Part shown: piece by piece, positions 48,263 to 56,481 of the stretch
Layout: each line of letters begins with the position of its first letter
How positions within the stretch are numbered: the stretch's first letter is position 1
Assembly (NCBI RefSeq): GCF_003337315.1
Contig: NZ_QPJV01000001.1
Span: 248,001-312,000 of the forward strand
Source: Vagococcus fluvialis
GTDB taxonomy: Bacteria > Bacillota > Bacilli > Lactobacillales > Vagococcaceae
DNA: 64,000 nt
Direction of reading: 5' to 3'
Translations under genes and position numbers: made by a program
The notes under the pieces: generated by a model
Seen by the model: only the letters and a program-made list of their open reading frames with translations
Databases searched by the model: none
Told to the model about the DNA's origin: nothing

Positions 48263-49493
48263 CTTCTTTTTCTCCTCTAACCCATTTTGATTCAAAAGGT
48301 GCATATCCCTTCACTAAATAGGTATTATTTTCTTCTATATATTCATAATCATCTACAAAAACCTGTTTTTGCATTTGATTAATTTGGTAAGCGTCTTTTG
48401 CTTCTAAAATTAATTCAAAAGGCATAAACATCTCTTTCATTTGTTTAATGATTGCTTCTGTTAAAATGTCTTTACTTGATTCTTTGTAGGCGGATATTAA
48501 ACAGTTCGGATAAAGAGTTGGCACAAAACTATCTTCATCTTCTAATAGGTCTGCTTTATTATAAACAGTTAAAACAGGAATGTGATTCATTTTCAAATCA
48601 TCTAATAGTTCGATAACTGTCTTCTCTTGCTGACTACGGTTACTTGATGTTGAATCAACTACATGAAGTAGTAAATCAACACTTCTACTTTCCTCTAAAG
48701 TTGACTGAAAAGCTTCAATTAACTGAGTTGGTAAATCCTGAATGAATCCTACTGTGTCAGTTAGTGTTGTTTCTAAGCCTTCTGGTAACGGCCATTTTTT
48801 TGTTAAAGGATCCAGAGTCGCAAAAAGCTGATCTTCTGCATAAGTTTTAGTATCAGTTAGCAAGTTCATAATCGTTGATTTACCCGCATTTGTATAACCA
48901 ATCAAACCAATTTGAAAAACAGAGGAATCTTTACGTTTTTGACGACTTCTCTCACGGTGCTCTTCTGTTTCTTTTAATTCTCTTTTAATTGCTGTAATTT
49001 TATCGCGAATGTGTCGTCGATCTGTTTCAAGCTTCGTTTCTCCGGGACCTCTAGTTCCAATACCTCCACCTAGTCTTGAAAGAGTTAAACCTTGCCCTAC
49101 TAAACGAGGTAGTAAATAATTTAGCTGAGCTAACTCTACTTGGAGTTGCCCTTCTTTTGATTTGGCACGCATGGCAAAAATATCTAAAATTAATTGTACA
49201 CGGTCAATAACTTTGGTATTGACCTCATCTTCAATTAACCTTGCTTGTCTAGCTGTGATTTCATGGTTAAAAATCACCATATCAGCATCCTTTGACTCAA
49301 CTAAAGCTGCCAGTTCTGCTAGTTTTCCTTTACCAACAAGTGTCCTTCTATCTAACGTTTGTCTTTTTTGAATTAACTCACCTACAACAACTCCCTGAGC
49401 TGTTTCTGTTAAGTTTTGTAATTCTTCCATGGACTCTGGAAAATTTTTAAAATTATCTTGGTACTCAATACCAACTAAAATAACTTTCTCCAT
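48246..49493 (-). CDS. hflX: GTPase HflX
   Basis: 415 residues. HflX splits stalled or heat-damaged 70S ribosomes. An N-terminal nucleotide-binding-like domain (1-170, GTRGPGETKLETDRR near its end) is followed by a coiled coil and a G domain with GYTNAGKST, DTVGFI and YNKADL. It follows miaA by 13 bases, a widespread neighbourhood. Confidence 0.95.
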   Translation of the reverse strand: MEKVILVGIEYQDNFKNFPESMEELQNLTETAQGVVVGELIQKRQTLDRRTLVGKGKLAELAALVESKDADMVIFNHEITARQARLIEDEVNTKVIDRVQLILDIFAMRAKSKEGQLQVELAQLNYLLPRLVGQGLTLSRLGGGIGTRGPGETKLETDRRHIRDKITAIKRELKETEEHRERSRQKRKDSSVFQIGLIGYTNAGKSTIMNLLTDTKTYAEDQLFATLDPLTKKWPLPEGLETTLTDTVGFIQDLPTQLIEAFQSTLEESRSVDLLLHVVDSTSSNRSQQEKTVIELLDDLKMNHIPVLTVYNKADLLEDEDSFVPTLYPNCLISAYKESSKDILTEAIIKQMKEMFMPFELILEAKDAYQINQMQKQVFVDDYEYIEENNTYLVKGYAPFESKWVRGEKEDELEF

Positions 49494-49506
49494 TTTCTAC
49501 CTTCTT

Positions 49507-50448
49507 TCACTCAGCTAACCAATCTTCAATTGAGTTCTGAATTTTCACTATTTCTTCTTCGTGTTGAACTAAATCAAACCATTCTACAGTCATTCGATTT
49601 TTAAACCACGTCAATTGTCGTTTAGCATATTGTCTTGAATTTTGTTTTACTTTTTCTATTACAGTTTCTAAATCCATTTCTCCTCTAAAATACGGAAAAA
49701 ACTCTTTATAACCAATTCCTTGACGACTTTGAACCTCTCCTAAAGAATAAACATACTCAGCTTCTTCTAAAAGACCTTCTTCCATCATGATATCCACTCG
49801 TAAATTGATTCTTTCATAAAGTAGTTCACGGTCTGTCTCAAGTCCGATTAGTTTCACATCATAAGGAGAATTTGATAAATCTTTAATATCAATGCCTTGC
49901 TGCTCTAAAATACTAATACCTGTTTTTTCAAAGACTTCAATGGCACGAATCACACGTTTTTCATTATTTAAATGAATAGAGGCTGCTGCTCTACTATCAA
50001 TGGAGTCTAGATATTGCCATAGTTTTTCTTTTCCATTATTTTTAGCAAAATTTTCCCAATATGTTCTTCTTTCCTTATCTTGAGTATTTTCTTCAGGAGC
50101 TCCTAAGTTAAAATCAAATAAAAGAGACTGAATATACATACCTGTCCCACCAGCAACTATCGCTAAATGATTTCTTTTTGAGATTTCACTAATAGCCTTT
50201 TCTGCTGACTGTTTAAATTCAAAAGCTGAATACTCATCTGTTGCTTCTTTAACATCAATTAAATAGTGAGGAACCCCTCTTTTTTCTTCTGCTGTTACTT
50301 TTGCAGTTCCAATGTCTAATTTTTTATAAACTTGCAGAGAATCTCCACTAATAATTTCACCAGAAAACCTCTCTGCTAACATCACACTAAGCGCTGTCTT
50401 TCCAACAGCAGTGGGTCCTACAATTACTAATAATTTTTCTTTTTTCAT
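49507..50448 (-). CDS. miaA: tRNA dimethylallyltransferase MiaA
   Basis: 313 residues. MiaA adds an isopentenyl group to A37 of tRNAs reading UNN codons. The P-loop GPTAVGKT is at residues 11-18 and DSLQVYKKLDIGTAK near 36-50 is the catalytic Asp region. The C-terminal KQNSRQYAKRQLTWFKN contacts tRNA. It overlaps the upstream phosphodiesterase gene by four bases (ATGA), so it is translationally coupled. Confidence 0.96.
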   Translation of the reverse strand: MKKEKLLVIVGPTAVGKTALSVMLAERFSGEIISGDSLQVYKKLDIGTAKVTAEEKRGVPHYLIDVKEATDEYSAFEFKQSAEKAISEISKRNHLAIVAGGTGMYIQSLLFDFNLGAPEENTQDKERRTYWENFAKNNGKEKLWQYLDSIDSRAAASIHLNNEKRVIRAIEVFEKTGISILEQQGIDIKDLSNSPYDVKLIGLETDRELLYERINLRVDIMMEEGLLEEAEYVYSLGEVQSRQGIGYKEFFPYFRGEMDLETVIEKVKQNSRQYAKRQLTWFKNRMTVEWFDLVQHEEEIVKIQNSIEDWLAE

Positions 50449-51176
50449 AAATAACTTTCCTTTAGAGCCATGGCTTTCTTAGGAAAATCTGTATGAATTC
50501 CAGCTAAACCTAAATCAAAACAAAATTTCATCTGCTCTTCACTATTAACCGTCCAAGGTCTAAATGCTTTATGTTGCGTCTTAACTAAATCAACATTTTC
50601 TTCAATCCACTTAATAGACGGATGTAAGCCGGAAATTTCGCTTGTTTCTAGACCAAATTCAATTTTTCTTTTTGATTTATCTAAAATAATCGCTTTTTCG
50701 TATAAACTGTCTAAAGTAATTACTCTTGCCATAGTTTCAGTATTAAAACTTGATAAAATAACTTTAAAAGGTAATTCAAAAGAATTAATAACGTTTAAAA
50801 TTCTTGCTTCAATTCCATCATAATCATATTCATCTGTTTTAATTTCAATATTTAAAATACCTGTATATTTCTCGGCTACTAATAATTCAATTACTTCGTT
50901 AAAAGTTGGAATTTTTTCATCTTTATAAATAGGATCAAACCAACTACCAGCATCTAAAACTTTTAATTCAGCTAATGTTTTTTCTTTAACTAAACCTTTT
51001 CCATTAGTTGTTCTATTAACATCACCATCATGAATAATAACAAGTTCTTCATCTAAACTAAATTGTACATCTAATTCAATTCCATCAGATTTTATATTTA
51101 CAGCTTCTCTAAATGCTGCCATTGTATTTTCTGGGTGAGTTCCTTTACTTCCTCTGTGTGCAAATATTAATGTCAT
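50445..51176 (-). CDS. Glycerophosphodiester phosphodiesterase
   Basis: 243 residues from the ATG at 51176; the longer frame adds 18 residues without a family match. The start MTLIFAHRGSKGTHPENT holds the catalytic HRG and PENT motifs, and LDVQFSLDEELVIIHD carries the metal Glu/Asp and second His. It has no signal peptide, so it acts in the cytosol on glycerophosphodiesters from phospholipid turnover. The ribosome site is weak and the start is moderately certain. Confidence 0.91.
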   Translation of the reverse strand: MTLIFAHRGSKGTHPENTMAAFREAVNIKSDGIELDVQFSLDEELVIIHDGDVNRTTNGKGLVKEKTLAELKVLDAGSWFDPIYKDEKIPTFNEVIELLVAEKYTGILNIEIKTDEYDYDGIEARILNVINSFELPFKVILSSFNTETMARVITLDSLYEKAIILDKSKRKIEFGLETSEISGLHPSIKWIEENVDLVKTQHKAFRPWTVNSEEQMKFCFDLGLAGIHTDFPKKAMALKESYL

Positions 51177-51312
51177 CTTTATCACTTGCCTTTCCGTTAA
51201 TAGTTTAACATTTCTTTGAAAGTTTAACATCTTTCTCTATAGGATATGACTAGATTTTTTTTAGAAAATGGTGGATAATGGAATTGTATAAAAAACAGAG
51301 GATGTGAACTTC

Positions 51313-51480
51313 ATGAAAAAATTTACTTCAGGATTTTTAACAGGAACAACTGTTACTCTTGCTGCTTTAGCTGGTGTTGCTTTAGGATTTAAAAAACTAG
51401 TTATTGAGCCAGTTGAAGAAAAAGAAATGATGATCGACGATAGCCGTAAAAAAGCTATGAGAAAAAGTCGTGCACGTTAA
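51313..51480 (+). CDS. DUF3042 family small membrane protein
   Basis: 55 residues. It begins MKKFTSGFLTGTTVTLAALA, a single hydrophobic helix (about 7-28), then an acidic/basic tail with MIDDSRKKAMRKSRAR. This matches the DUF3042 family of Lactobacillales, whose function is unknown. AGAGGA lies about ten bases upstream of the ATG. It is plus-strand between two minus-strand operons and ends at a bidirectional terminator. Confidence 0.87.
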   Translation: MKKFTSGFLTGTTVTLAALAGVALGFKKLVIEPVEEKEMMIDDSRKKAMRKSRAR

Positions 51481-51489
51481 TAGTTAAAA

Positions 51490-51524
51490 AAGAGGATGAC
51501 CTTTAAAAGTCATCCCCTTTTTTT
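51490..51524. terminator. Bidirectional terminator (DUF3042 / rhodanese)
   Basis: GGATGAC pairs with GTCATCC (extended by AAAG/CTTT with one mismatch). T7 follows on plus and a T run on minus. Confidence 0.87.
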
Positions 51525-51924
51525 ATTTTTTCTTTGTTTTACCTGTCCAGCCACTATAGCCTTCTTTTAAAATATAAATATTAGTGTAGCCTTCTTTTTT
51601 TAGCAATCTCGCCATGTAAATAGCTAGCGTTTGTTTGTTATCGTATAGATAAATATCTTTATCTTTTCTGATTGCTGTTAAATACTCTTTGTGTGTTTTA
51701 GAAATTGTGTAAGGTACACTTCTTGCCCCTAAAACATGTCCGCGGTTAAAATCTTCTTTTTCTCTAACATCAATGATTTGTGCGCCACGCATATTTTCTT
51801 GAAATTCTTCTTGTGTTACTAATTTAGCAGCACTTTTTCTTAGGAAATAAAAATATAATTTATTCAAGCCATAAAGTACTGCAATTGTTAAAATAAAAAT
51901 ACTTAATGTTGTTAAAAAACCCAT
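51523..51924 (-). CDS. Membrane-anchored rhodanese-like protein (YqhL type), no catalytic Cys
   Basis: 133 residues. An N-terminal helix (about 6-26) is followed by a rhodanese domain with QIIDVREKEDFNRGHVLGARSVP (about 49-71). The active-site loop, usually YCxxGxRS, reads YLYDNKQTLA: Asp replaces Cys and the whole protein has no Cys. It therefore cannot act as a normal sulfurtransferase. It is the last gene of fthC-gluP-yqgQ-glcK-yqhL. Confidence 0.87.
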   Translation of the reverse strand: MGFLTTLSIFILTIAVLYGLNKLYFYFLRKSAAKLVTQEEFQENMRGAQIIDVREKEDFNRGHVLGARSVPYTISKTHKEYLTAIRKDKDIYLYDNKQTLAIYMARLLKKEGYTNIYILKEGYSGWTGKTKKK

Positions 51925-51953
51925 TTATCTATACCTCTTCCAATTCTGATCTT

Positions 51954-52916
51954 TTACTTCAAATCTCTTGCTAATGACGCAGCTCCAATAACGCCCGCTT
52001 CATTACCTAATAATGCTAATTTAATGCTTGTACTTTCTGATACTTGTGGGAATGTGAATTCAGTGAAATATTTTTGGATTCGCTCTAATAAGAAATCCCC
52101 TGCCGCTGATACACCGCCACCAATAACGATATCGCTTGGGTTTAAAATATTTCCGATATTACCACAAGCTAGTCCTAAGTAGAAACATACTTTATCAACA
52201 ACGATTAAAGCAAAATCATCTCCTGCTTTAGCTGCATCAAAGACATCTTTACTTGTTACTTCTTGCCCATCATCAATTTTATATTTTAAAGCTGAATCTC
52301 CTGAAAAGCTTTCTGACATTGTTCTAGCTAAGCGAACAACACCGGTTGCACTGGCAACTGTTTCAAGACATCCTTTTTTACCACATGTACAATCAAAGCC
52401 TTCAGGATCAACTGTTACGTGACCAATTTCTCCACCAGCTCCGTTAACACCATGAATTAAATTGCCTTCAGCGATAATACCACCACCAACACCTGTTCCA
52501 AGAGTGATAAAGGTTACATCTGAAGAATTTTCTCCAGCTCCCATCCATCTTTCACCTAAAGCAGCAACGTTAGCGTCATTATCTAAAGTAAATGGAATAT
52601 TTAAAGCTGCCTCAATTGGTTTTTTAATTTCTTGTAGTGTCTTCCAGTTCAAGTTATAAGCTCCAATAACTGTTCCGTTTTCTCTATTAACAGTACCTGG
52701 TGTTCCCATTCCGATACCGATAAAGTCACTAGCTGACATGTTGAATAATTCTAATTTATGTTGAATTGAAGCAATAATATCTGGAACGATATGACTACCC
52801 TCGTCACTAATATTTGTTTCAATACTCCATTTTTGTTGGATTTCTCCTGCTTCTGTTAGAATGGCAAACTTTGCCGTTGTTCCCCCTAAATCAATACCAA
52901 TTAATTTTTTGCTCAA
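51954..52916 (-). CDS. glcK: Glucokinase, ROK family
   Basis: 320 residues from a TTG overlapping the yqgQ stop by four bases (TTGA). The ATP loop GIDLGGTTAKFA is at residues 7-18, the ROK signature with GGGIIAEGNLIHGVNGAGG near 145-163, and the zinc motif CTCGKKGC near 178-185. It phosphorylates glucose to glucose-6-phosphate from non-PTS uptake or disaccharide cleavage. Confidence 0.95.
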   Translation of the reverse strand: MSKKLIGIDLGGTTAKFAILTEAGEIQQKWSIETNISDEGSHIVPDIIASIQHKLELFNMSASDFIGIGMGTPGTVNRENGTVIGAYNLNWKTLQEIKKPIEAALNIPFTLDNDANVAALGERWMGAGENSSDVTFITLGTGVGGGIIAEGNLIHGVNGAGGEIGHVTVDPEGFDCTCGKKGCLETVASATGVVRLARTMSESFSGDSALKYKIDDGQEVTSKDVFDAAKAGDDFALIVVDKVCFYLGLACGNIGNILNPSDIVIGGGVSAAGDFLLERIQKYFTEFTFPQVSESTSIKLALLGNEAGVIGAASLARDLK

Positions 52917-53125
52917 TTTAGACCCTCCTGATATTCCAATTCATCTTGGTGTTCTTTTTTTAAGACCATCATGGCATTAAGAAAGACTTTTTTCTCTATG
53001 ACGCCATTGTCAAACAACTCCCTTATCTCAACCATCATGAGCTCAATATCCCACAAACGGTTTCCTAAATAAATAAAGGTGCCAAATTGTTTAAGCAATT
53101 GCTGTACATCATACATCGTCCTCAT
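52913..53125 (-). CDS. yqgQ: YqgQ family small protein (DUF910)
   Basis: 70 residues from the ATG at 53125, with AGGGAG seven bases upstream. This start gives MRTMYDVQQLLKQFGTFIYL, which aligns with the known start of Bacillus YqgQ; two earlier in-frame ATGs (53128, 53143) exist. YqgQ is a helical protein of unknown function always found by glcK and gluP. It is coupled to glcK by a four-base overlap. Confidence 0.88.
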   Translation of the reverse strand: MRTMYDVQQLLKQFGTFIYLGNRLWDIELMMVEIRELFDNGVIEKKVFLNAMMVLKKEHQDELEYQEGLN

Positions 53126-53201
53126 CATAACGCTCCCTATCATTATACAGATAACAAAAATAAAATAATAGAGCCTTTTTCATTTTTATTTCTTTTCTTA
53201 T

Positions 53202-53924
53202 TTAAATAAAACTAAATCCATAAAAAATACAAAATCCAATCATAAAAATAACAAGAATTCCAGCTGCTATTCGTTTATGAATATTAAGTGTATCATTTAA
53301 AGATTTTTTAGGTACTCCTAGAGCTATCATTAATAAAATACCACCAATCGCACCACCTAAATGACCTAATATATCTACACCTGAATCAAATAAATTCATC
53401 ATTAAGTTTAAAATTATTAATAACGTCATATTTTGAGACATGTGGCGAATCATTGGATGATACTTAAACATTTTACCTAAAGCAATAAAAGCTGCAAATA
53501 AACCAAATAAAGAAGTACTTGCACCAGCAGATAAACCGTACGGATTACCAAAAGCAAAACTTAAAGCATTTCCCATAATGCCACTGATTAGATATAAAAT
53601 AAAGAATCTTGTGTGTCCAATAATCGGCTCCAGTATACGACCAACAAAATATAAACTTAATGAATTAATAGCTAAATGCGTTAAACCAATATGCACAAAA
53701 ATCGGTGTCACAAATCGCCAATATTCATGTTGTGAAACCACTGTTTCCGGTGACATCGCACCAAACATAAATAAAATTTGCGAGTTTTCTGAGCCACCTA
53801 TAAGCCCTAATCTCATTCCAGTAATTTCCATTAAAATAAAAATTAATAATTGAATACCAAGAAAGAGGTACGTAAAAAATGGCGCTCGGTTAATTTTGTT
53901 CCAACTACTAAGATACGGTTCCAT
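53202..53924 (-). CDS. gluP: Rhomboid intramembrane serine protease (GluP/YqgP-like)
   Basis: 240 residues from the ATG at 53924, with AAAGGAGG six bases upstream. The catalytic pair is visible: Ser136 in SAGASTSLFG and His188 in DILGHLGGAIGG, plus Asn87 of the oxyanion hole in AINSL. Six helices, without the long N-terminal soluble domain or TPR tail of Bacillus YqgP. It overlaps the fthC end. It cleaves membrane proteins; the target is unknown. Confidence 0.92.
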   Translation of the reverse strand: MEPYLSSWNKINRAPFFTYLFLGIQLLIFILMEITGMRLGLIGGSENSQILFMFGAMSPETVVSQHEYWRFVTPIFVHIGLTHLAINSLSLYFVGRILEPIIGHTRFFILYLISGIMGNALSFAFGNPYGLSAGASTSLFGLFAAFIALGKMFKYHPMIRHMSQNMTLLIILNLMMNLFDSGVDILGHLGGAIGGILLMIALGVPKKSLNDTLNIHKRIAAGILVIFMIGFCIFYGFSFI

Positions 53925-54477
53925 TGTCAACCTCCTTTAATGTTGAGGTAAATAACGTTGCAACTGGTAAATCGTGCTCTTCAAGTTCAATGTCTTCTCT
54001 TTGCTGCTCATCAAAAACTAAACTACAGGTTTTACCATTAAAATCAGCAAGGTATCGATCATAAAAACCACCACCAAAACCAATTCGGTAGCCCTCTTTA
54101 TTAAAAGCAACACCTGGAACAATTAATAAATCAATATCTTCTTTCTCGATTAACCTATCATTTGTAGGCTCTAAAACACCAAATTTACTTTCTTCAAGGA
54201 CTTGAGAAAGATCATGATAGAAAAATGACATCTTTCGACCTGGAAAAGTTTTTGGAATACACATAGTTTTTCCCTCTTTAAGACCTTGTTCAATTACTTT
54301 TGTTGTCTCAAACTCAAAGCCCATAGATAACGTCACACCAACAACCCTACTTTTTCTCCACAACTCACTTAAAAAAAGACTCTGTAAGATATTCTCTTCA
54401 ATTGCTTGTTTTTTTAGAGGTGTTTCACTTAATCTTTTTAAATCATTAATAACCTCTTGTCTGACATCTTTCTTCAA
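53908..54477 (-). CDS. fthC: 5-formyltetrahydrofolate cyclo-ligase
   Basis: 189 residues from a TTG at 54477. An ATG five codons upstream (54492) has no ribosome site, whereas GGAGG inside that stretch sits eight bases before the TTG. The enzyme converts 5-formyl-THF to methenyl-THF. The ATP and substrate motifs are TMCIPKTFPGRKMSFF (near 85) and GYRIGFGGGFYDRYL (near 130-145). It heads the operon with gluP, yqgQ, glcK and the rhodanese gene. Confidence 0.93.
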   Translation of the reverse strand: MKKDVRQEVINDLKRLSETPLKKQAIEENILQSLFLSELWRKSRVVGVTLSMGFEFETTKVIEQGLKEGKTMCIPKTFPGRKMSFFYHDLSQVLEESKFGVLEPTNDRLIEKEDIDLLIVPGVAFNKEGYRIGFGGGFYDRYLADFNGKTCSLVFDEQQREDIELEEHDLPVATLFTSTLKEVDNGTVS

Positions 54478-54519
54478 TTGATCAGCCTCCATCTAGTGAA
54501 TTTAAGTAGTAACATTACT

Positions 54520-54548
54520 ATTATACTCATTCTTAGGGCTAAAACCAA
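54520..54548 (-). promoter_or_regulatory. fthC operon promoter
   Basis: Minus-strand TTGGTT (54548-54543), 17-base spacer, TATAAT (54525-54520), about 43 bases upstream of the TTG start. Confidence 0.75.
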
Positions 54549-54579
54549 ACGAAACCATAAACTTTTCTCTACTAGTATA

Positions 54580-54627
54580 TGAAAAAGAAAACTCACAAAA
54601 AATTAAAAAATAATTTTTTTGTGAGTT
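54580..54627 (-). terminator. Terminator after the 61-residue membrane protein gene
   Basis: AACTCAC-A6-TTA (54590-54605) pairs with TAA-T7-GTGAGTT (54611-54627), with a T-rich run on the minus strand. Confidence 0.83.
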
Positions 54628-54668
54628 CTTCTAATTTATTGAAGATAAATAGTTTTAACGTAACCTTG

Positions 54669-54854
54669 TTAATATTTTTTCTTTTTTAAAGATAACAACG
54701 TTAAAGGTAATCCTAAAACTATGTATCCTACTACTGACATTAGTAGAACAATAGCCCAAAAACTAGTTAATTTAAAAGCGACTACTAAAGAATAAGCCAC
54801 TAGTATTGATAGTACATAAAAAATAAATAATTGAAAAAAACGTTTAAAAGTCAT
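54669..54854 (-). CDS. Small two-helix membrane protein
   Basis: 61 residues, beginning MTFKRFFQLFIFYVLSILVA. Two hydrophobic helices (about 6-27 and 31-54) are joined by a short loop and end in LKKKKY. GAGGAGAG lies six bases upstream of the ATG, and a terminator follows, so it is real. No family is recognised. It follows the MazG-like gene by 18 bases and is probably cotranscribed with it. Confidence 0.7.
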   Translation of the reverse strand: MTFKRFFQLFIFYVLSILVAYSLVVAFKLTSFWAIVLLMSVVGYIVLGLPLTLLSLKKKKY

Positions 54855-54872
54855 TTCATTCTCTCCTCTTCA

Positions 54873-55172
54873 CTAGTTCCCTTGCTTTTCAAGCCATTTA
54901 GAAATCTTTTTAGTTAACAGATTTTCTAATTCTTCGTCAGAAATCTCTGTTCTTTTTAAAAGCGTCAGTGTAACAAGAAGGATATCAACTAATTCTTCCT
55001 GAAAATCTACTAAAGATAAGTCTTTATATTCACTACCAGATGCTTTCGTCGTAGATAAATAGGCTTGAGATGCTTCACCTACTTCTTCCATTAACTTAAT
55101 TAATAAGTGTTCTGTTGATTTTGGTTCTGTTTTTGCAGCCTCTGTTATTTGTTCTAGTATTTTTTGATTCAT
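54873..55172 (-). CDS. MazG-like nucleotide pyrophosphohydrolase
   Basis: 99 residues. The all-alpha NTP-PPase motif is visible as KLMEEVGEASQAYLS (about 26-40) and DFQEELVDILLVTLTLL (about 57-73), giving the EExxE and ExxD metal ligands. It may hydrolyse non-canonical nucleotides; the substrate is unknown. GGAGG lies six bases upstream of the ATG. A promoter (TTGACC, 16 bases, TAAAAT at 55230-55203) precedes it. Confidence 0.85.
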   Translation of the reverse strand: MNQKILEQITEAAKTEPKSTEHLLIKLMEEVGEASQAYLSTTKASGSEYKDLSLVDFQEELVDILLVTLTLLKRTEISDEELENLLTKKISKWLEKQGN

Positions 55173-55202
55173 ACCTTACCTCCATTAATAGTCAACACTG
55201 TC

Positions 55203-55230
55203 ATTTTATCTTATTAATTAAAAAGGTCAA
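55203..55230 (-). promoter_or_regulatory. Promoter of the MazG-like gene
   Basis: Minus-strand TTGACC (55230-55225), 16-base spacer, TAAAAT (55208-55203). Confidence 0.62.
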
Positions 55231-55317
55231 ACAAGAAATCTAATTTATGTTAGTTACATTCTAATTTTTTTATCTAAAGAAATTTATTTGATAAACTAAC
55301 TAAAAGGAGTTTTGCCT

Positions 55318-55497
55318 ATGTCTAAGAATAAAAAAACACCTATCTATGTAGTAGCACTCCTACTTCTAGGATTAATTGGAATTGTCAAAACTCTTCCACT
55401 AGGCCCTATTAAACTAGTAGCTAGTGTTCTTATCGTTGGTGTTGCAATTTTTATTGTTATTAATTTTTTTAAGAATAAAAATGAAAATATGGATTAA
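55318..55497 (+). CDS. Small membrane protein, 59 residues
   Basis: From the ATG at 55318, with AAAAGGAG eight bases upstream (an in-frame TTG two codons earlier is rejected). Two hydrophobic helices (about 9-25 and 31-50) follow a basic start, MSKNKKTPIYVV, and the tail is KNKNENMD. No family is recognised. It is divergent from the MazG-like gene. Confidence 0.7.
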   Translation: MSKNKKTPIYVVALLLLGLIGIVKTLPLGPIKLVASVLIVGVAIFIVINFFKNKNENMD

Positions 55498-55619
55498 TTT
55501 TGAATAGTAAGATATTGTCAAATAACAACAGTATTTAAACGAGAATGTCGTCATTCTTGTTTTTTTGTCTAAAAAATATGATACTATATCACTATAATAT
55601 AAACTTAGGTGGTCATTAA

Positions 55620-56003
55620 ATGAAGAAAAAACGGAAAGATAACATCTCAAATCACTTAAAAAGTACAGTAAAAACTGACTTTTATGACGTTATTAAAACA
55701 AACTATTATTTTCGTGAAATTAAGTTTCTAAGTAAAGATCAGTTTTTATATAATTTCAACATTATAGAGAAAAACAGGCAACAAAAATTGTATAACAAAG
55801 AGCTTCTGATTACCCTTGTTTCATTAGTCTATCTATTAGTTATCTTACTTTTATGCTTAGCCTCTAGTCTACCTATTTATTTAATTGCAATTATTATAAC
55901 AATCAGTTTAGGCCTTTTTATTTCAAAAATTTTAAAAAACTTACGCAAACGTAGTGACCAATACTTTTTCTACAAAATAATAAAAGATATCCTACATTAC
56001 TGA
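55620..56003 (+). CDS. Hypothetical membrane protein, 127 residues
   Basis: A basic, soluble N-terminal half (about 1-60, rich in Lys and aromatic residues) is followed by two adjacent helices (about 63-82 and 84-104) and a short basic tail. AGGTGG lies seven bases upstream of the ATG, and a terminator overlaps the stop. I do not recognise the family. The layout suggests two helices packed as a hairpin with both soluble parts in the cytosol. Confidence 0.65.
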   Translation: MKKKRKDNISNHLKSTVKTDFYDVIKTNYYFREIKFLSKDQFLYNFNIIEKNRQQKLYNKELLITLVSLVYLLVILLLCLASSLPIYLIAIIITISLGLFISKILKNLRKRSDQYFFYKIIKDILHY

Positions 56004-56029
56004 CTTAAGAAAAATTAAGTCAGTTTTTT
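56000..56029 (+). terminator. Terminator overlapping the stop of the 127-residue protein
   Basis: CTGACTTAA (56000-56008) pairs with TTAAGTCAG (56015-56023), then T6. The TGA stop is part of the stem. Confidence 0.9.
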
Positions 56030-56073
56030 ATCTTTCTACTATAGTATATATTCATATGGAAGAGTTGTTAATT

Positions 56074-56187
56074 ATGTCTAAAAAGAATAAAGAACATAAG
56101 GTTGGTACTTATCTATCAATTGGTATTGTAAGTGGATTAATTTTGGGCCAATCGGCAGATTCTAAACAAAAAAACTTTATCCTTTGA
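56074..56187 (+). CDS. Possible 37-residue small protein
   Basis: The frame encodes MSKKNKEHKVGTYLSIGIVS and ends QKNFIL. GGAAGAG lies upstream of the ATG. It has a short Gly/Ile-rich helix like the N-terminal half of glycine-zipper small proteins, but the second half is missing and the 3' end runs into a terminator. It may be truncated. Confidence is modest. Confidence 0.4.
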   Translation: MSKKNKEHKVGTYLSIGIVSGLILGQSADSKQKNFIL

Positions 56188-56210
56188 AATACATAGGATA
56201 AAGCTTTTAT
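56166..56210. terminator. Bidirectional terminator (rpmG / small ORF)
   Basis: CTTTATCC (56175-56182) pairs with GGATAAAG (56196-56203). On the minus strand a T7 run follows, on plus CTTTTATTTT. Confidence 0.85.
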
Positions 56211-56221
56211 TTTAAAAATGA

Positions 56222-56371
56222 CTATTTTGTTTCACGGTGTAAAGTAACTTTACGTTCACGTGGACAATATTTTTTAACTTCTAAACGATCAGGGTTGTTT
56301 CTTTTGTTTTTATTTGAAAGATAGTTTCTTTCTTTACATTCAGTACATTCTAAAGTAATATTTACGCGCAT
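56222..56371 (-). CDS. rpmG: 50S ribosomal protein L33, low-zinc type
   Basis: 49 residues, too short for most ORF listings. It begins [19 protein letters not shown] and ends [14 protein letters not shown] lies six bases before the ATG. One Cys-x-x-Cys (CTEC) is kept, but the second pair is broken: YCPRER has a single Cys. This is the C-minus form of L33, like Bacillus RpmGB, which does not hold zinc. It is monocistronic. Confidence 0.95.
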   Translation of the reverse strand: MRVNITLECTECKERNYLSNKNKRNNPDRLEVKKYCPRERKVTLHRETK

Positions 56372-56481
56372 GTTGTTCCCTCCAAATTTATAAATTCAAG
56401 TACATCTACTTGACACTAGAATATAGTAACATGATTTTTTTGAAAAAACAAGCTTTTGTTAAGTAAAACTACTTTACAAAT

